Below, piece by piece: positions 45,463-53,913 of a stretch of 64,000 bases of DNA (the stretch's first letter is position 1; the number at the start of each line of letters is the position of its first letter). The translations under genes and the position numbers were made by a program. Below the pieces are notes generated by a model. That model was not told the DNA's origin, searched no databases, and worked only from the letters and a program-made list of their open reading frames with translations. The stretch is from Agromyces subbeticus DSM 16689 (lineage in GTDB: Bacteria; Actinomycetota; Actinomycetes; Actinomycetales; Microbacteriaceae): positions 434,001 to 498,000 of the forward strand of contig NZ_ATXG01000002.1 of assembly GCF_000421565.1 (NCBI RefSeq), given 5' to 3'.

Positions 45463-47895
45463 GTGATGAGCCTCTCGCCGGCCGAGCGCTACGCGCACTC
45501 TCGCCAGCAGCGCCGCCAGCCGCGTCTCGCCGACTTCGTCGCGGGCCTGCGATTCGACCTCGACCCGTTCCAGCTCGCCGCGTGCGGCGCGCTCGACGAG
45601 GGCCGCAGCGTGCTCGTCGCGGCGCCGACCGGTGCGGGCAAGACGGTCGTCGCCGAGTTCTCGGTGTTCCTCGCCATGAAGGAGGCCGGCGCGAAGGTCT
45701 TCTACACGACGCCGATCAAGGCGCTCTCGAACCAGAAGTACCAGGAGTTCGTCGACACCTGGGGCGCTGAATCGGTCGGCCTGCTCACGGGTGACACGAA
45801 CATCAACTCGGGCGCGCGCATCGTCGTGATGACGACCGAGGTGCTGCGCAACATGCTCTACGCCGATTCGCCGTTGCTCGACCGCCTCGCGTACGTCGTC
45901 ATGGACGAGGTGCACTACCTCGCCGATCGGTTCCGCGGGGCGGTGTGGGAGGAGGTCATCATCCACCTGCCCGAGGCGGTGCGACTCGTCTCCCTCTCGG
46001 CAACGGTCTCCAACGCCGAGGAGTTCGGCGACTGGCTCCAGGCCGTGCGCGGCGACACCGACGTGATCGTCTCCGAAGAGCGCCCGGTGCCGCTCGAGCA
46101 GCACGTGATCGTGAAGTCCAGGATGCTCGACCTCTTCGACTCGTCAGGGCAGGCCGCCACGAACCGGGTGAACCCCGAGCTCAAGCAGTTGGCCCGCGCC
46201 GGTGGCAGATCCATCGCCGGACGATCGACCCGGGGCCAGCGAGGGGGCGATCGAGGCCGCTACCATCGCGATGCACGTGGCAACGGTCGCGCTGACAGGC
46301 CAGAGGTCGTGGCGATGCTGCAGGGCAAGAACCTGTTGCCGGCGATCGTGTTCATCTTCTCTCGCGTCGGATGCGACCAGGCGGTGCGCCAGGTGCTGCG
46401 CAGCGGCATCCGTCTGACCGAGTCGTCGGAACGCGCAGAGATCAGACAGATCGTCGAGTCGCGGGCGCGCATGCTGCGCGACGAAGACCTCGCGGTGCTC
46501 GGCTACTGGGAGTGGCTCGAGGGTCTCGAGCGCGGCGTCGCCGCGCACCACGCCGGCATGCTGCCCGCGTTCAAAGAGATCGTCGAGGAGCTGTTCCAGT
46601 TGAAGCTCCTGAAGGTCGTGTTCGCGACCGAGACGCTTGCTCTCGGCGTCAACATGCCGGCGCGGTCGGTCGTGCTCGAGAAGCTCGAGAAGTTCAACGG
46701 CGAGGCGAGGGTGCCGATCACGCCGGGGGAGTACACGCAGCTCACCGGCCGGGCCGGGCGCCGCGGCATCGACGTCGAAGGGCACTCGGTCATCCAGTGG
46801 GTCGATGGACTCGATCCCGAAGCCGTCGCTTCGCTGGCGTCTCGCCGCAGCTACCCGCTCAACTCGAGCTTCCGCCCGACGTACAACATGGCCGTCAACC
46901 TCATCGACCAGTTCGGCCGGGAACGCACGCGGCAGATCCTCGAGCTGTCGTTCGCGCAGTTCCAGGCCGACCGCGCCGTCGTCGACCTTGCCCGCACCCT
47001 CCGCAAGCAAGAGGAGTCGATGGCCGGCTTCGACGAGGCCATGAGCTGCCACCTCGGTGACTTCGGCGAGTATGCCGCGCTTCGGCGGCGCATCAGCGAG
47101 ATCGAGCGCCAATCGTCGAAGGGCAATCCGACGCACGGCGAGCGCGAGCGGATGCAGCGTGAGCTCACCGCGGCCCGCAAGGCGATGCGGGCGCATCCAT
47201 GCCACGGCTGCGCCGAGCGCGAATCACACGCCCGATGGGCCGAGCGCTGGTGGCGGCTGAAGCAGGAGCACGAGCAGCTCTCGCGCCAGATCCGCACCCG
47301 CACCGGCCAGGTCGCCAAGCGCTTCGATCGCGTGACCGAAGTGCTCGAGTCGCTCGCATACCTCGAGCGCGACGATGACGGCACACTCGTCTCGACGGCG
47401 TCGGGGCGCACCCTGAAGCGCATCTACGGCGAACGCGACCTGCTGGTGGCCGAATGCCTGCGCCGGGGAATCTGGGACGGCCTCGACGAGGCGGGCATCG
47501 CGGCGATGGCCGCAACGCTCGTCTACGAACCGCGACGTGACGACAGCGGCGTCGACTACCGGTTGCCGCGCGGACGATTCCGAGAGGCCTTCGAGCGCAC
47601 GACCGACACCTGGAGCGTGCTCGACGACCTCGAGCGCGAACACCGTCTCCCCGGCAGCGAAGTGCCGTCGCCCGCGCTCGCGTCGGCGATGCACTCGTGG
47701 GCTCGCGGCACCGGTCTCGGAACGGTGCTGGCCGACACCGAACTCGCCGCCGGCGATTTCGTTCGCCTCACGAAGCAGGTGGTCGACCTGCTCGACCAGA
47801 TCTCGATCGTGGCCGACGCCGAACTCGGCGCGACCGCCCGAGCGGCGATCGACTCGGTTCGGCGCGGGGTCGTGGCCTACGGCACTGTCGCCTGA
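45463..47895 (+). CDS. DEAD/DEAH-box RNA helicase HelY-like (Ski2/Mtr4 family)
   Basis: 810 residues. Motif I is APTGAGKT (54-61), motif II D148-E-V-H, motif III SLSATVSN, and motif VI QLTGRAGRRGID. The Ski2/Mtr4-like C-terminal helical region includes MAVNLIDQFGRERTRQILE. HelY of mycobacteria is the family member; it likely unwinds RNA in decay or processing. Residues of about 245-281 are an Arg/Gly-rich, presumably disordered insertion. The start is GTG 45463 or ATG 45466. It overlaps no neighbour. Confidence 0.92.
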   Translation: MMSLSPAERYAHSRQQRRQPRLADFVAGLRFDLDPFQLAACGALDEGRSVLVAAPTGAGKTVVAEFSVFLAMKEAGAKVFYTTPIKALSNQKYQEFVDTWGAESVGLLTGDTNINSGARIVVMTTEVLRNMLYADSPLLDRLAYVVMDEVHYLADRFRGAVWEEVIIHLPEAVRLVSLSATVSNAEEFGDWLQAVRGDTDVIVSEERPVPLEQHVIVKSRMLDLFDSSGQAATNRVNPELKQLARAGGRSIAGRSTRGQRGGDRGRYHRDARGNGRADRPEVVAMLQGKNLLPAIVFIFSRVGCDQAVRQVLRSGIRLTESSERAEIRQIVESRARMLRDEDLAVLGYWEWLEGLERGVAAHHAGMLPAFKEIVEELFQLKLLKVVFATETLALGVNMPARSVVLEKLEKFNGEARVPITPGEYTQLTGRAGRRGIDVEGHSVIQWVDGLDPEAVASLASRRSYPLNSSFRPTYNMAVNLIDQFGRERTRQILELSFAQFQADRAVVDLARTLRKQEESMAGFDEAMSCHLGDFGEYAALRRRISEIERQSSKGNPTHGERERMQRELTAARKAMRAHPCHGCAERESHARWAERWWRLKQEHEQLSRQIRTRTGQVAKRFDRVTEVLESLAYLERDDDGTLVSTASGRTLKRIYGERDLLVAECLRRGIWDGLDEAGIAAMAATLVYEPRRDDSGVDYRLPRGRFREAFERTTDTWSVLDDLEREHRLPGSEVPSPALASAMHSWARGTGLGTVLADTELAAGDFVRLTKQVVDLLDQISIVADAELGATARAAIDSVRRGVVAYGTVA

Positions 47896-47913
47896 CCGGC
47901 ACCCGCGGTCGCT

Positions 47914-47919
47914 TAGGCT
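47914..47919 (+). promoter_or_regulatory. -10 element of lnt, leaderless type
   Basis: TAGGCT ends 6 nt before GTG 47926. Confidence 0.5.
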
Positions 47920-47925
47920 GATCTG

Positions 47926-49494
47926 GTGCCCGAGAACGCCGAACGCCCCCTGCTGCCGCTGTGGGGCGCGGTGCTCGCCGCCGCCGCCGGGGGTTTCGTC
48001 TACGACCTTGGGTTTCCCGGGGCATCCGTCTGGCCGTTGGCATTCGTCGGCATCGCCCTCGCCCTCGTCAGCCTGATCGGACGCTCCGCGTGGGGCGCCG
48101 CGCTGGTCGGATTGGTGTTCGGTCTCTCGTTCTACCTGCTGCAGGTCTCGTGGACGTCGCTGTACCTCGGGCCGGTGCCCTGGATCGCACTCTCGGTGCT
48201 CGAATCCCTCTTCGTGGCGGCCGGCGGGGTGCTCATCGCGCTCGCGTACCGATGGCTGCCGCGCGTCACCCGATCGCGGTGGGTGCGAGTCCTCGCGCTG
48301 CCTCTGCTCGTCGCGGGCCTCTGGTGCGCACGCGAAGCGGCCACGGGCAGCATTCCCTACGGCGGTTTCCCGTGGGGGAGGGCGGCGCTCAGCCAGTCCG
48401 AGAGTCCGCTTGCCGATGTCGTCTCGTGGGTCGGGTCGACGGGACTCGGCTTTGTGATGGTCACCGTCGTCGCCGGCATCATCGAGTGGGTACGCACGGC
48501 AGGCTGGCGTCACCCGGTGACCGCGGCGCCGACGATTGCACTGCTCGCCGTGGCGATGCTCGTCCCCGCGGCCCCCACGACCCCGGCCGGTGAGATCCGC
48601 GTGGCAAGCGTGCAGGGCAACGGCCCCGCCGGCTATTTCGATGAACGCGAACCAGGAGACGTGCTCGAGTCGCAACTCGCGGCGACCGAACCGATCCTCG
48701 ACGAGACCGGCATCGACGTGCTGCTCTGGCCCGAGGGCGGTTCCGACATCGATCCGACCCGGAGCGAGTCGGTCGCACGCATCTTCGACAGCCTGGGCGA
48801 GACGCTCGACGCGCCGATCGTGCTGAACACGGTGACGACTCGCGACGAGCTCTACTTCAACTCCTCGTTGCTCTGGCGGGCCGGCGAGGGGGCCGTCGAC
48901 AGCTTCGACAAGCGAAATCCCGTTCCGTTCGGCGAGTACATCCCCGACCGCTGGTTCTTCGACGCGATCGCCGGCGACCTGACGGGGCTCATTCAGCGCG
49001 GCTACACCCCGGGCACGAACGCCCCGGTGTTCGACCTGGGCAGCGCCGTGACCGGTCTCGCGATCTGCTTCGACGTCATCTACGACGAGGTGATGTGGGA
49101 GGGAGCTCGCGACGGTGCGCAGTTGTACATGCTGCAGACGAACAACGCCGACTTCCGCGGCACCGATGAGAACGAGCAACAGCTCGCGATCGCGAGGCTG
49201 CGTGCGATCGAGACCGGTCGCTCGGTCGTGAACATCTCGACCGTTGGCACGAGCCAGGTCATCGACCCGACGGGTCGCACAATCGATTCGCTGCCCGCCT
49301 ACGAGCCCGGGGCCATGGTCACCGACGTCGAACTCCGCGACGGGCTGACGCCCGCGGTGCTGCTGGGCGGCGCCGTGCCGCTCGTGATCGTCGTTGGCGC
49401 TCTGCTGGCGCTGATCGGCTTGGGTGTCGTCGCTCGACGCCGTGCACGCGCGGGTGGCCGCACGACGGATGCGAGCGATGGAGCTGAGCGGTGA
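47926..49494 (+). CDS. lnt: Apolipoprotein N-acyltransferase Lnt
   Basis: 522 residues: about six N-terminal transmembrane helices, an external nitrilase-fold domain and a C-terminal helix. Catalytic residues are visible: Glu in LLWPEGGSD, Lys in SFDKRNPVPFGEY and Cys in GLAICFDVIYDE. It adds the third acyl chain to lipoproteins. GTG start. Confidence 0.95.
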   Translation: MPENAERPLLPLWGAVLAAAAGGFVYDLGFPGASVWPLAFVGIALALVSLIGRSAWGAALVGLVFGLSFYLLQVSWTSLYLGPVPWIALSVLESLFVAAGGVLIALAYRWLPRVTRSRWVRVLALPLLVAGLWCAREAATGSIPYGGFPWGRAALSQSESPLADVVSWVGSTGLGFVMVTVVAGIIEWVRTAGWRHPVTAAPTIALLAVAMLVPAAPTTPAGEIRVASVQGNGPAGYFDEREPGDVLESQLAATEPILDETGIDVLLWPEGGSDIDPTRSESVARIFDSLGETLDAPIVLNTVTTRDELYFNSSLLWRAGEGAVDSFDKRNPVPFGEYIPDRWFFDAIAGDLTGLIQRGYTPGTNAPVFDLGSAVTGLAICFDVIYDEVMWEGARDGAQLYMLQTNNADFRGTDENEQQLAIARLRAIETGRSVVNISTVGTSQVIDPTGRTIDSLPAYEPGAMVTDVELRDGLTPAVLLGGAVPLVIVVGALLALIGLGVVARRRARAGGRTTDASDGAER

Positions 49495-49540
49495 GAGCCG
49501 AGTCGGTTCCCGCGTTCCGGCAGCGTCTGCGCAAATGAAA

Positions 49541-49568
49541 ACGGATGCCTCGTCGCCGAGGCATCCGT
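49541..49568. terminator. Bidirectional terminator between lnt and rbpA
   Basis: A 12-bp stem, acggatgcctcg and its complement, with a tcgc loop between the convergent lnt and rbpA. The minus-strand run-out is TTTTC. Confidence 0.78.
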
Positions 49569-49581
49569 CTGGTGAGGCGCG

Positions 49582-49947
49582 TTACGCGCCGATCTTCTGC
49601 TGACCGCGCCGTGCGCGCAGGTAGCTGAGGCGCTCTTCGAGCAATTCCTCGAGCTCGGCGCGCGTACGGCGCTCGAGCAGCATGTCCCAGTGCGTGCGGG
49701 CGACCTTCTCGCCCGAGCGGTCGATCTCCACCGGCTTCGAGTCGACGAGCAGCACGGCGGATGCTCCGCAGTGCTTGCACTCCCACGACTCGGGAAGTTC
49801 GGCTTCGGTGGAGAACGTCATCACGGTCTCGCGACCGCACGTCTCGCAGCGATAGGCGTACTCGGCGCGGTCGGCGAACACCACGCCGTCTTCACTCTGC
49901 AGGCTCTGTGCGCCGATGCGCATGCCTCGAAGGCTCCTGTCCGCCAT
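49582..49947 (-). CDS. rbpA: RNA polymerase-binding protein RbpA
   Basis: 121 residues. The basic N-terminal tail is MADRSLRGMRIG; the zinc ribbon has C34-x2-C37 and C57-x2-C60; then VDSKPVEIDRSGEKVARTHWDMLLERRT is the sigma-interaction domain, joined by a basic linker. It binds the primary sigma factor and promoter DNA. A SigR/SigH-like promoter candidate lies upstream. Confidence 0.97.
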   Translation of the reverse strand: MADRSLRGMRIGAQSLQSEDGVVFADRAEYAYRCETCGRETVMTFSTEAELPESWECKHCGASAVLLVDSKPVEIDRSGEKVARTHWDMLLERRTRAELEELLEERLSYLRARRGQQKIGA

Positions 49948-49978
49948 GGCGTACTCCTCTCGCTCGTCTACATGTCTA

Positions 49979-50005
49979 AACGATCAAGCTGGGCATTCCC
50001 TTTCC
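49979..50005 (-). promoter_or_regulatory. Candidate SigR/SigH-type promoter of rbpA
   Basis: On the minus strand GGAAA (50005-50001) is followed by 18 nt and CGTT (49982-49979), near the ECF12 consensus GGAA-N18/19-CGTT. rbpA is disulfide-stress (SigR) inducible in Streptomyces. A housekeeping TAGACA-like element downstream is also possible. Confidence 0.5.
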
Positions 50006-50031
50006 GCAGGCTGATGTTTACCGGGGAATTC

Positions 50032-50787
50032 TCAGTTTCGAGCCAGGGCGAGGGGGAGTGCGAGGTCGGCGCGGTCGGTGACGAGGCCGTCGACGCCGAG
50101 GTCGAGCAGGCGAGTCATGTCGGCCGGATCGTTGACGGTCCAGACGTGCACCTCCGCACCCGCACGGTGCACGGCGGCGACGAATCGTTCGGTCACCAGC
50201 GGAAACACCCCGACTCGCTCGGGCACCTGCACGGCGTGCGCGCCGCGAAGGGCTCGGCTCACTGCTCGCGTGGAGCCCGTGAGGGAAGCGAGTCTGGTAC
50301 GGATGACTCCGGCGCCGCCGACCGAGGTCGCCGCATCGAGCACGTACGCTGCGAGCCGTCGGCGCCGTCTCTCGGAGAAGCTCGTGAGGAGCACGCGCGA
50401 ACCGGCACGCACCTTCGCAACGGAAGCGACCGTTGCATCCACAGCACTCTCGATCTTCACGTCGATGTTGAATCGAGTCTCGGGAAACGCGTCGAGTGCT
50501 TCTTCGAGTGAGCAGAACCCCTGGCCATGCCCGAGGTCGATGCGCCTCAGCTCGGCCATCGTGAGTTTCGAAACCTCGACATCGCGGTCGGCCACCCGGG
50601 CGAGCGTGGGGTCGTGAGCCACAACCGCAACTCCATCGGCGCTCGAGTGCACGTCGGTCTCGACGTAATCGGCGCCGATCGCCACGGCCTTCGCGAAGGC
50701 GAGGAGGGTGTTCTCAGGTGCTTCGAGGGCCAGACCGCGGTGCGCAAGCACTCGGGGCCTCGCCGGCTCGAAGTAGGCGGTGGCCAA
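50032..50787 (-). CDS. Glycerophosphodiester phosphodiesterase
   Basis: 251 residues, a GDPD TIM barrel. HRGLALEAPENTL carries the catalytic His and the ExN pair; DYVETDVHSSADG holds the EtD ligand pair and VVAHDPTL the second His. It cleaves glycerophosphodiesters to glycerol-3-phosphate, probably in the cytosol as no signal peptide is seen. The first available start is TTG 50787. It lies 11 bp after the SPFH stop, so it belongs to the NfeD/SPFH operon. Confidence 0.87.
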   Translation of the reverse strand: MATAYFEPARPRVLAHRGLALEAPENTLLAFAKAVAIGADYVETDVHSSADGVAVVAHDPTLARVADRDVEVSKLTMAELRRIDLGHGQGFCSLEEALDAFPETRFNIDVKIESAVDATVASVAKVRAGSRVLLTSFSERRRRRLAAYVLDAATSVGGAGVIRTRLASLTGSTRAVSRALRGAHAVQVPERVGVFPLVTERFVAAVHRAGAEVHVWTVNDPADMTRLLDLGVDGLVTDRADLALPLALARN

Positions 50788-50798
50788 GAGACCCGTCG

Positions 50799-51734
50799 TC
50801 AGGGACGCGGGCCGGTTGCGCCGGAGGCATCGGGCTGACCCGGTGCCGTCGGAGGTGCCGGAGTGAACGCCTTGCCGATGCCCTTCAGCGCCTCGGTGAG
50901 CTCGCTCGGCACGATCCAGAGCTTGTTCGACTCGCCCTGTGCGATCTGGGGGAGCGTCTGCAGGTACTGGTAGGCGAGGAGCTTCGGGTCGGGGTCGCCC
51001 TTGTGGATGGCGTCGAAGACCGTGAGGATCGCCTCGGCCTCACCCTGCGCGCGGAGCACCGCGGCCTTCGCGTCACCCTCAGCCGAGAGGATGGCGGCCT
51101 GTCGAGCACCTTCTGCGGTGAGGATCGCGGACTGCTTGGTGCCCTCGGCCGTGAGGATGAGTGCGCGGCGATCACGCTCGGCGCGCATCTGCTTCTCCAT
51201 CGAGTCCTGGATGGAGTGGGGCGGGTCGATCGCCTTGAGTTCGACGCGTCCGACGCGGATGCCCCATTTGCCGGTCGCCTCGTCGAGCACGATGCGGAGC
51301 TGCCCGTTGATGTTGTCGCGGGAGGTGAGCGCCTCTTCGAGGTTCAGGCCACCGACCACGTTTCGCAGCGTCGTCGTCGTCAGCTGCTCGACGGCGCCGA
51401 GGTAGTTCGCGATCTCGTAGGTCGCAGCGCGGGCGTCGGTCACCTGGAAGTAGACGACCGTGTCGATCGAGACGACGAGGTTGTCTTCGGTGATGACCGG
51501 CTGCGGCGGGAAGGAGACGACGGTCTCGCGCATGTCGACGAGTGGGCGGAGCCGGTCGATGAACGGCACGAGGATGTTCAGTCCGGGGCTGAGGGTCTTG
51601 TGGTAGCGACCGAGCCGCTCGACGACACCCGAGTACGCCTGCGGAATGATGCGGATCGACTTCGCCAGCACCACGATGACGAAGATGACGATCGCGATGA
51701 CGATGATCGCCACGATCACGGTGGAGATGTCCAT
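50799..51734 (-). CDS. SPFH/band 7 family membrane protein (stomatin-like)
   Basis: 311 residues. One N-terminal transmembrane helix (about 4-25), then the SPFH domain with QAYSGVVERLGRYHKTLSPG and VSFPPQPVITEDNLVVSID, a coiled region rich in EGAKQAAIL-like repeats, and a Pro/Gly-rich tail. It organises flotillin-like microdomains and often pairs with NfeD, as here: start and NfeD stop share one base (TGATG). Confidence 0.9.
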   Translation of the reverse strand: MDISTVIVAIIVIAIVIFVIVVLAKSIRIIPQAYSGVVERLGRYHKTLSPGLNILVPFIDRLRPLVDMRETVVSFPPQPVITEDNLVVSIDTVVYFQVTDARAATYEIANYLGAVEQLTTTTLRNVVGGLNLEEALTSRDNINGQLRIVLDEATGKWGIRVGRVELKAIDPPHSIQDSMEKQMRAERDRRALILTAEGTKQSAILTAEGARQAAILSAEGDAKAAVLRAQGEAEAILTVFDAIHKGDPDPKLLAYQYLQTLPQIAQGESNKLWIVPSELTEALKGIGKAFTPAPPTAPGQPDASGATGPRP

Positions 51735-52207
51735 CAGGCCCCAGTGCTCCTCTCAATCGGAACGACGACAGCCGTCGCCCCGTCTATGCCGGTGACGAGC
51801 ACTCGCTCGCCGACCGCGACATCCGCTTGCTCGGTGATCGGCGACAACCGAGCCGTCCAGACGTCACCGTTCTGCAGTTTCACTTGTCCGCCCGCGGGGG
51901 TCACGGTGCGAATGACCTGACCGTCGGCGCCGATGAGCGCATCGACGTTGCTTCGAGCCGGGTCGCCGCCCCGGCGCAGCATCCGCAGCAGTGATGGCCT
52001 GAGCGTCAAGATGAGGGCGATCGCCACCAGTGCGGCCACGATGAATTGTGCCCACCACGGGATGCCGAAGAGACCCGACAGGAGCCCGGCGACACTGCCG
52101 AGCGCGAGCATCAGGAAGGTCATCTCGAGGGTGAATATCTCGATCGTGGCGAACGCCAGGATCAGTACCAGCCAGACGATCCACGCGTACTGGGTCAGCA
52201 CATCCAT
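51734..52207 (-). CDS. NfeD family protein
   Basis: 157 residues. Three to four membrane helices fill residues of about 8-75, followed by an OB-fold NfeD1b domain (NVDALIGADGQVIRTVTPAGG, VTGIDGATAVV). NfeD proteins form complexes with stomatins/SPFH proteins, which is the next gene, in a one-base overlap. ATG at 52207 has ggagaa in front. Confidence 0.9.
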   Translation of the reverse strand: MDVLTQYAWIVWLVLILAFATIEIFTLEMTFLMLALGSVAGLLSGLFGIPWWAQFIVAALVAIALILTLRPSLLRMLRRGGDPARSNVDALIGADGQVIRTVTPAGGQVKLQNGDVWTARLSPITEQADVAVGERVLVTGIDGATAVVVPIERSTGA

Positions 52208-52341
52208 TGGTTCTCCTTCGCACGCGGGCCTGTACCGAAACTATCAGTGCGCATGACGCGGCGGGGGAGCGGCGGGGGAGTTGATAGTCTCGGTTCGCCT
52301 GTACCGCGCGGACCGAGTCCGTCCAGCCTGAGGAGTTCACT

Positions 52342-53115
52342 GTGACCAACCCGCTCGCCCCCGGTTCGCTCGACGGCCGCGTCGCCCTCGTCACGGGTTC
52401 CTCGCGTGGAATCGGTGCCGACACCGCCCGGTACCTCGCAGCAGCCGGGGCGTCCGTCGTCGTGAACTACCGCAGCAAGGCGCCGCGCGCAGAGAAGGTC
52501 GTCGCCGAGATCACCTCAGCAGGAGGGCGGGCCATCGCCGTCGCGGCCGACCTCACCGACGCGGCATCCGTCGCCTCGATGTTCGAGCGCGCAGCGGCCG
52601 AACTCGGCCCGATCGACATCCTCGTGCTCAATGCATCGGGCGGAATGGAGACCGGCATGGGCGAGGACTACGCGATGCGGCTGAACCGCGACGCCCAGGT
52701 CAACGTCGCCGAGGGCGCGATGCCGCACCTCGCCGCCGGTGCTCGCATCGTGTTCGTGACGAGCCACCAGGCCCACTTCATCCGGACCACGCCCACCATG
52801 CCCGAGTACGAGGCGGTCGCTCTTTCCAAGCGAGCCGGCGAAGACGCGCTGCGGGCCAAGCTGCCCGTACTCGAGGCCGCGGGCGTCGAGTTCGTCGTCG
52901 TCTCGGGCGACATGATCGAGGGCACCATCACGGCGACGCTGCTCGAACGGGCGAACCCCGGAGCGATCGAGGCTCGCAAGCAGGACGCCGGACGGCTCTT
53001 CAACGTGGCGGAGTTCGCTGCAGAGGTGGCATCGGCAGCCGTCGAGCCGGTGCCGGCCGACAACACGAGGTACGTCGGCGACACGTCCGGGTTCGCGCGC
53101 GAGGGTGATGCCTGA
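52342..53115 (+). CDS. SDR family oxidoreductase with atypical catalytic spacing
   Basis: 257 residues, Rossmann fold. TGSSRGIGAD (18-27) binds NAD(P), NASGGME replaces NAG, and Ser141 precedes Y156 in MPEYEAVALSK163. The Tyr-Lys spacing is seven residues, not the four of the classical YxxxK. The substrate is unknown. GTG 52342 follows ctgaggag. Confidence 0.87.
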   Translation: MTNPLAPGSLDGRVALVTGSSRGIGADTARYLAAAGASVVVNYRSKAPRAEKVVAEITSAGGRAIAVAADLTDAASVASMFERAAAELGPIDILVLNASGGMETGMGEDYAMRLNRDAQVNVAEGAMPHLAAGARIVFVTSHQAHFIRTTPTMPEYEAVALSKRAGEDALRAKLPVLEAAGVEFVVVSGDMIEGTITATLLERANPGAIEARKQDAGRLFNVAEFAAEVASAAVEPVPADNTRYVGDTSGFAREGDA

Positions 53116-53133
53116 GCGCCGCGCACCCGGATA

Positions 53134-53175
53134 GCGAGAGGCCGGTCGGAGCGAGCGCTCCGACCGGCCTCTCGC
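53134..53175. terminator. Strong bidirectional terminator
   Basis: A 19-bp perfect stem with a gagc loop lies between the convergent SDR and HdeD-like genes. The arms begin gcgagaggccggtcgg. No T-tract follows. Confidence 0.7.
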
Positions 53176-53185
53176 CGTATTCCGG

Positions 53186-53794
53186 TCAGGCTGCGGCCGT
53201 GACGCCCCGGCCGAAGGTGAACGCTCGCACGATCTGCACGATGCCGAGCACGATGAGGCTGATTCCCGCGAACCAGAACAGGAACACGGCGCCCCAGAGC
53301 GGCGAGAAGAGCAGCACGATGCCGGCGACGATGCTCAGGATTCCGAAGAAGATCGCCCACGCCTTCGACCCCGAGTCGCTCGACTGAGCGAGCGCCGCGA
53401 GGCCTTCGACGATCCACAGCACGCCGATGAGCACGCCGAGGAAGATTCCGAGGAAGACCGCGGACTCACTCGGATTCGCAAGCACGACGATGCCGCCGAT
53501 GACGAAAAGTACGCCGAGGATGATGTCGAGCGCGCGAGCACCACCCGAGATGCCCTTCGAGAAGATGCCGAGGCCGATGTAGGCGATACCGGCGATCAGG
53601 AAGTAGAGACCGAACAGCCACGCGAGTGCGACTGCTGTCTTCTCGGGCGCGAACGTGATGAACAGGCCGAAGATCAGCGCGACGACGCCGCTGATGCCGA
53701 GCGTCGCGCGGATGGTGTTGATCGACGACTTCGAGAGCGACGAAGCGTCGAGTGAGAAGGACGCGAAGACCCCACTGGGCTGCGACGTAGACAT
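53186..53794 (-). CDS. HdeD/DUF308 family membrane protein
   Basis: 202 residues, six transmembrane helices with repeated GI(S)LIV-type motifs: FGLYFLIAGIAYIGLGIF and RALDIILGVLFVIGG, typical of HdeD/DUF308. The E. coli relative is acid-stress linked; the actinobacterial role is not settled. ATG 53794 is preceded by a weak ribosome site. It is convergent with the SDR. Confidence 0.88.
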   Translation of the reverse strand: MSTSQPSGVFASFSLDASSLSKSSINTIRATLGISGVVALIFGLFITFAPEKTAVALAWLFGLYFLIAGIAYIGLGIFSKGISGGARALDIILGVLFVIGGIVVLANPSESAVFLGIFLGVLIGVLWIVEGLAALAQSSDSGSKAWAIFFGILSIVAGIVLLFSPLWGAVFLFWFAGISLIVLGIVQIVRAFTFGRGVTAAA

Positions 53795-53913
53795 GATGTT
53801 GTCCTTTCTGGCGGCGGGTGCCGATGCAGGGTCAGGCTATTGCGACGCGTCGCCTGAGTGTCGGATGTGAATGCGCGCGTCTTCGGATGTCTCTGTGCGA
53901 CAGCGTGCTGGGT
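53795..53913. other. Short gap between the HdeD-like start and the aspartic-protease stop
   Basis: 119 bp between two minus-strand genes. It must hold the HdeD-like promoter; no clear -10/-35 or hairpin was recognised. Confidence 0.4.

Noticed and set aside
49501-49581. Inverted repeat considered as a small RNA or mobile-element end
   Set aside because: It is a 12-bp stem with a T run between convergent genes, so a terminator explains it.
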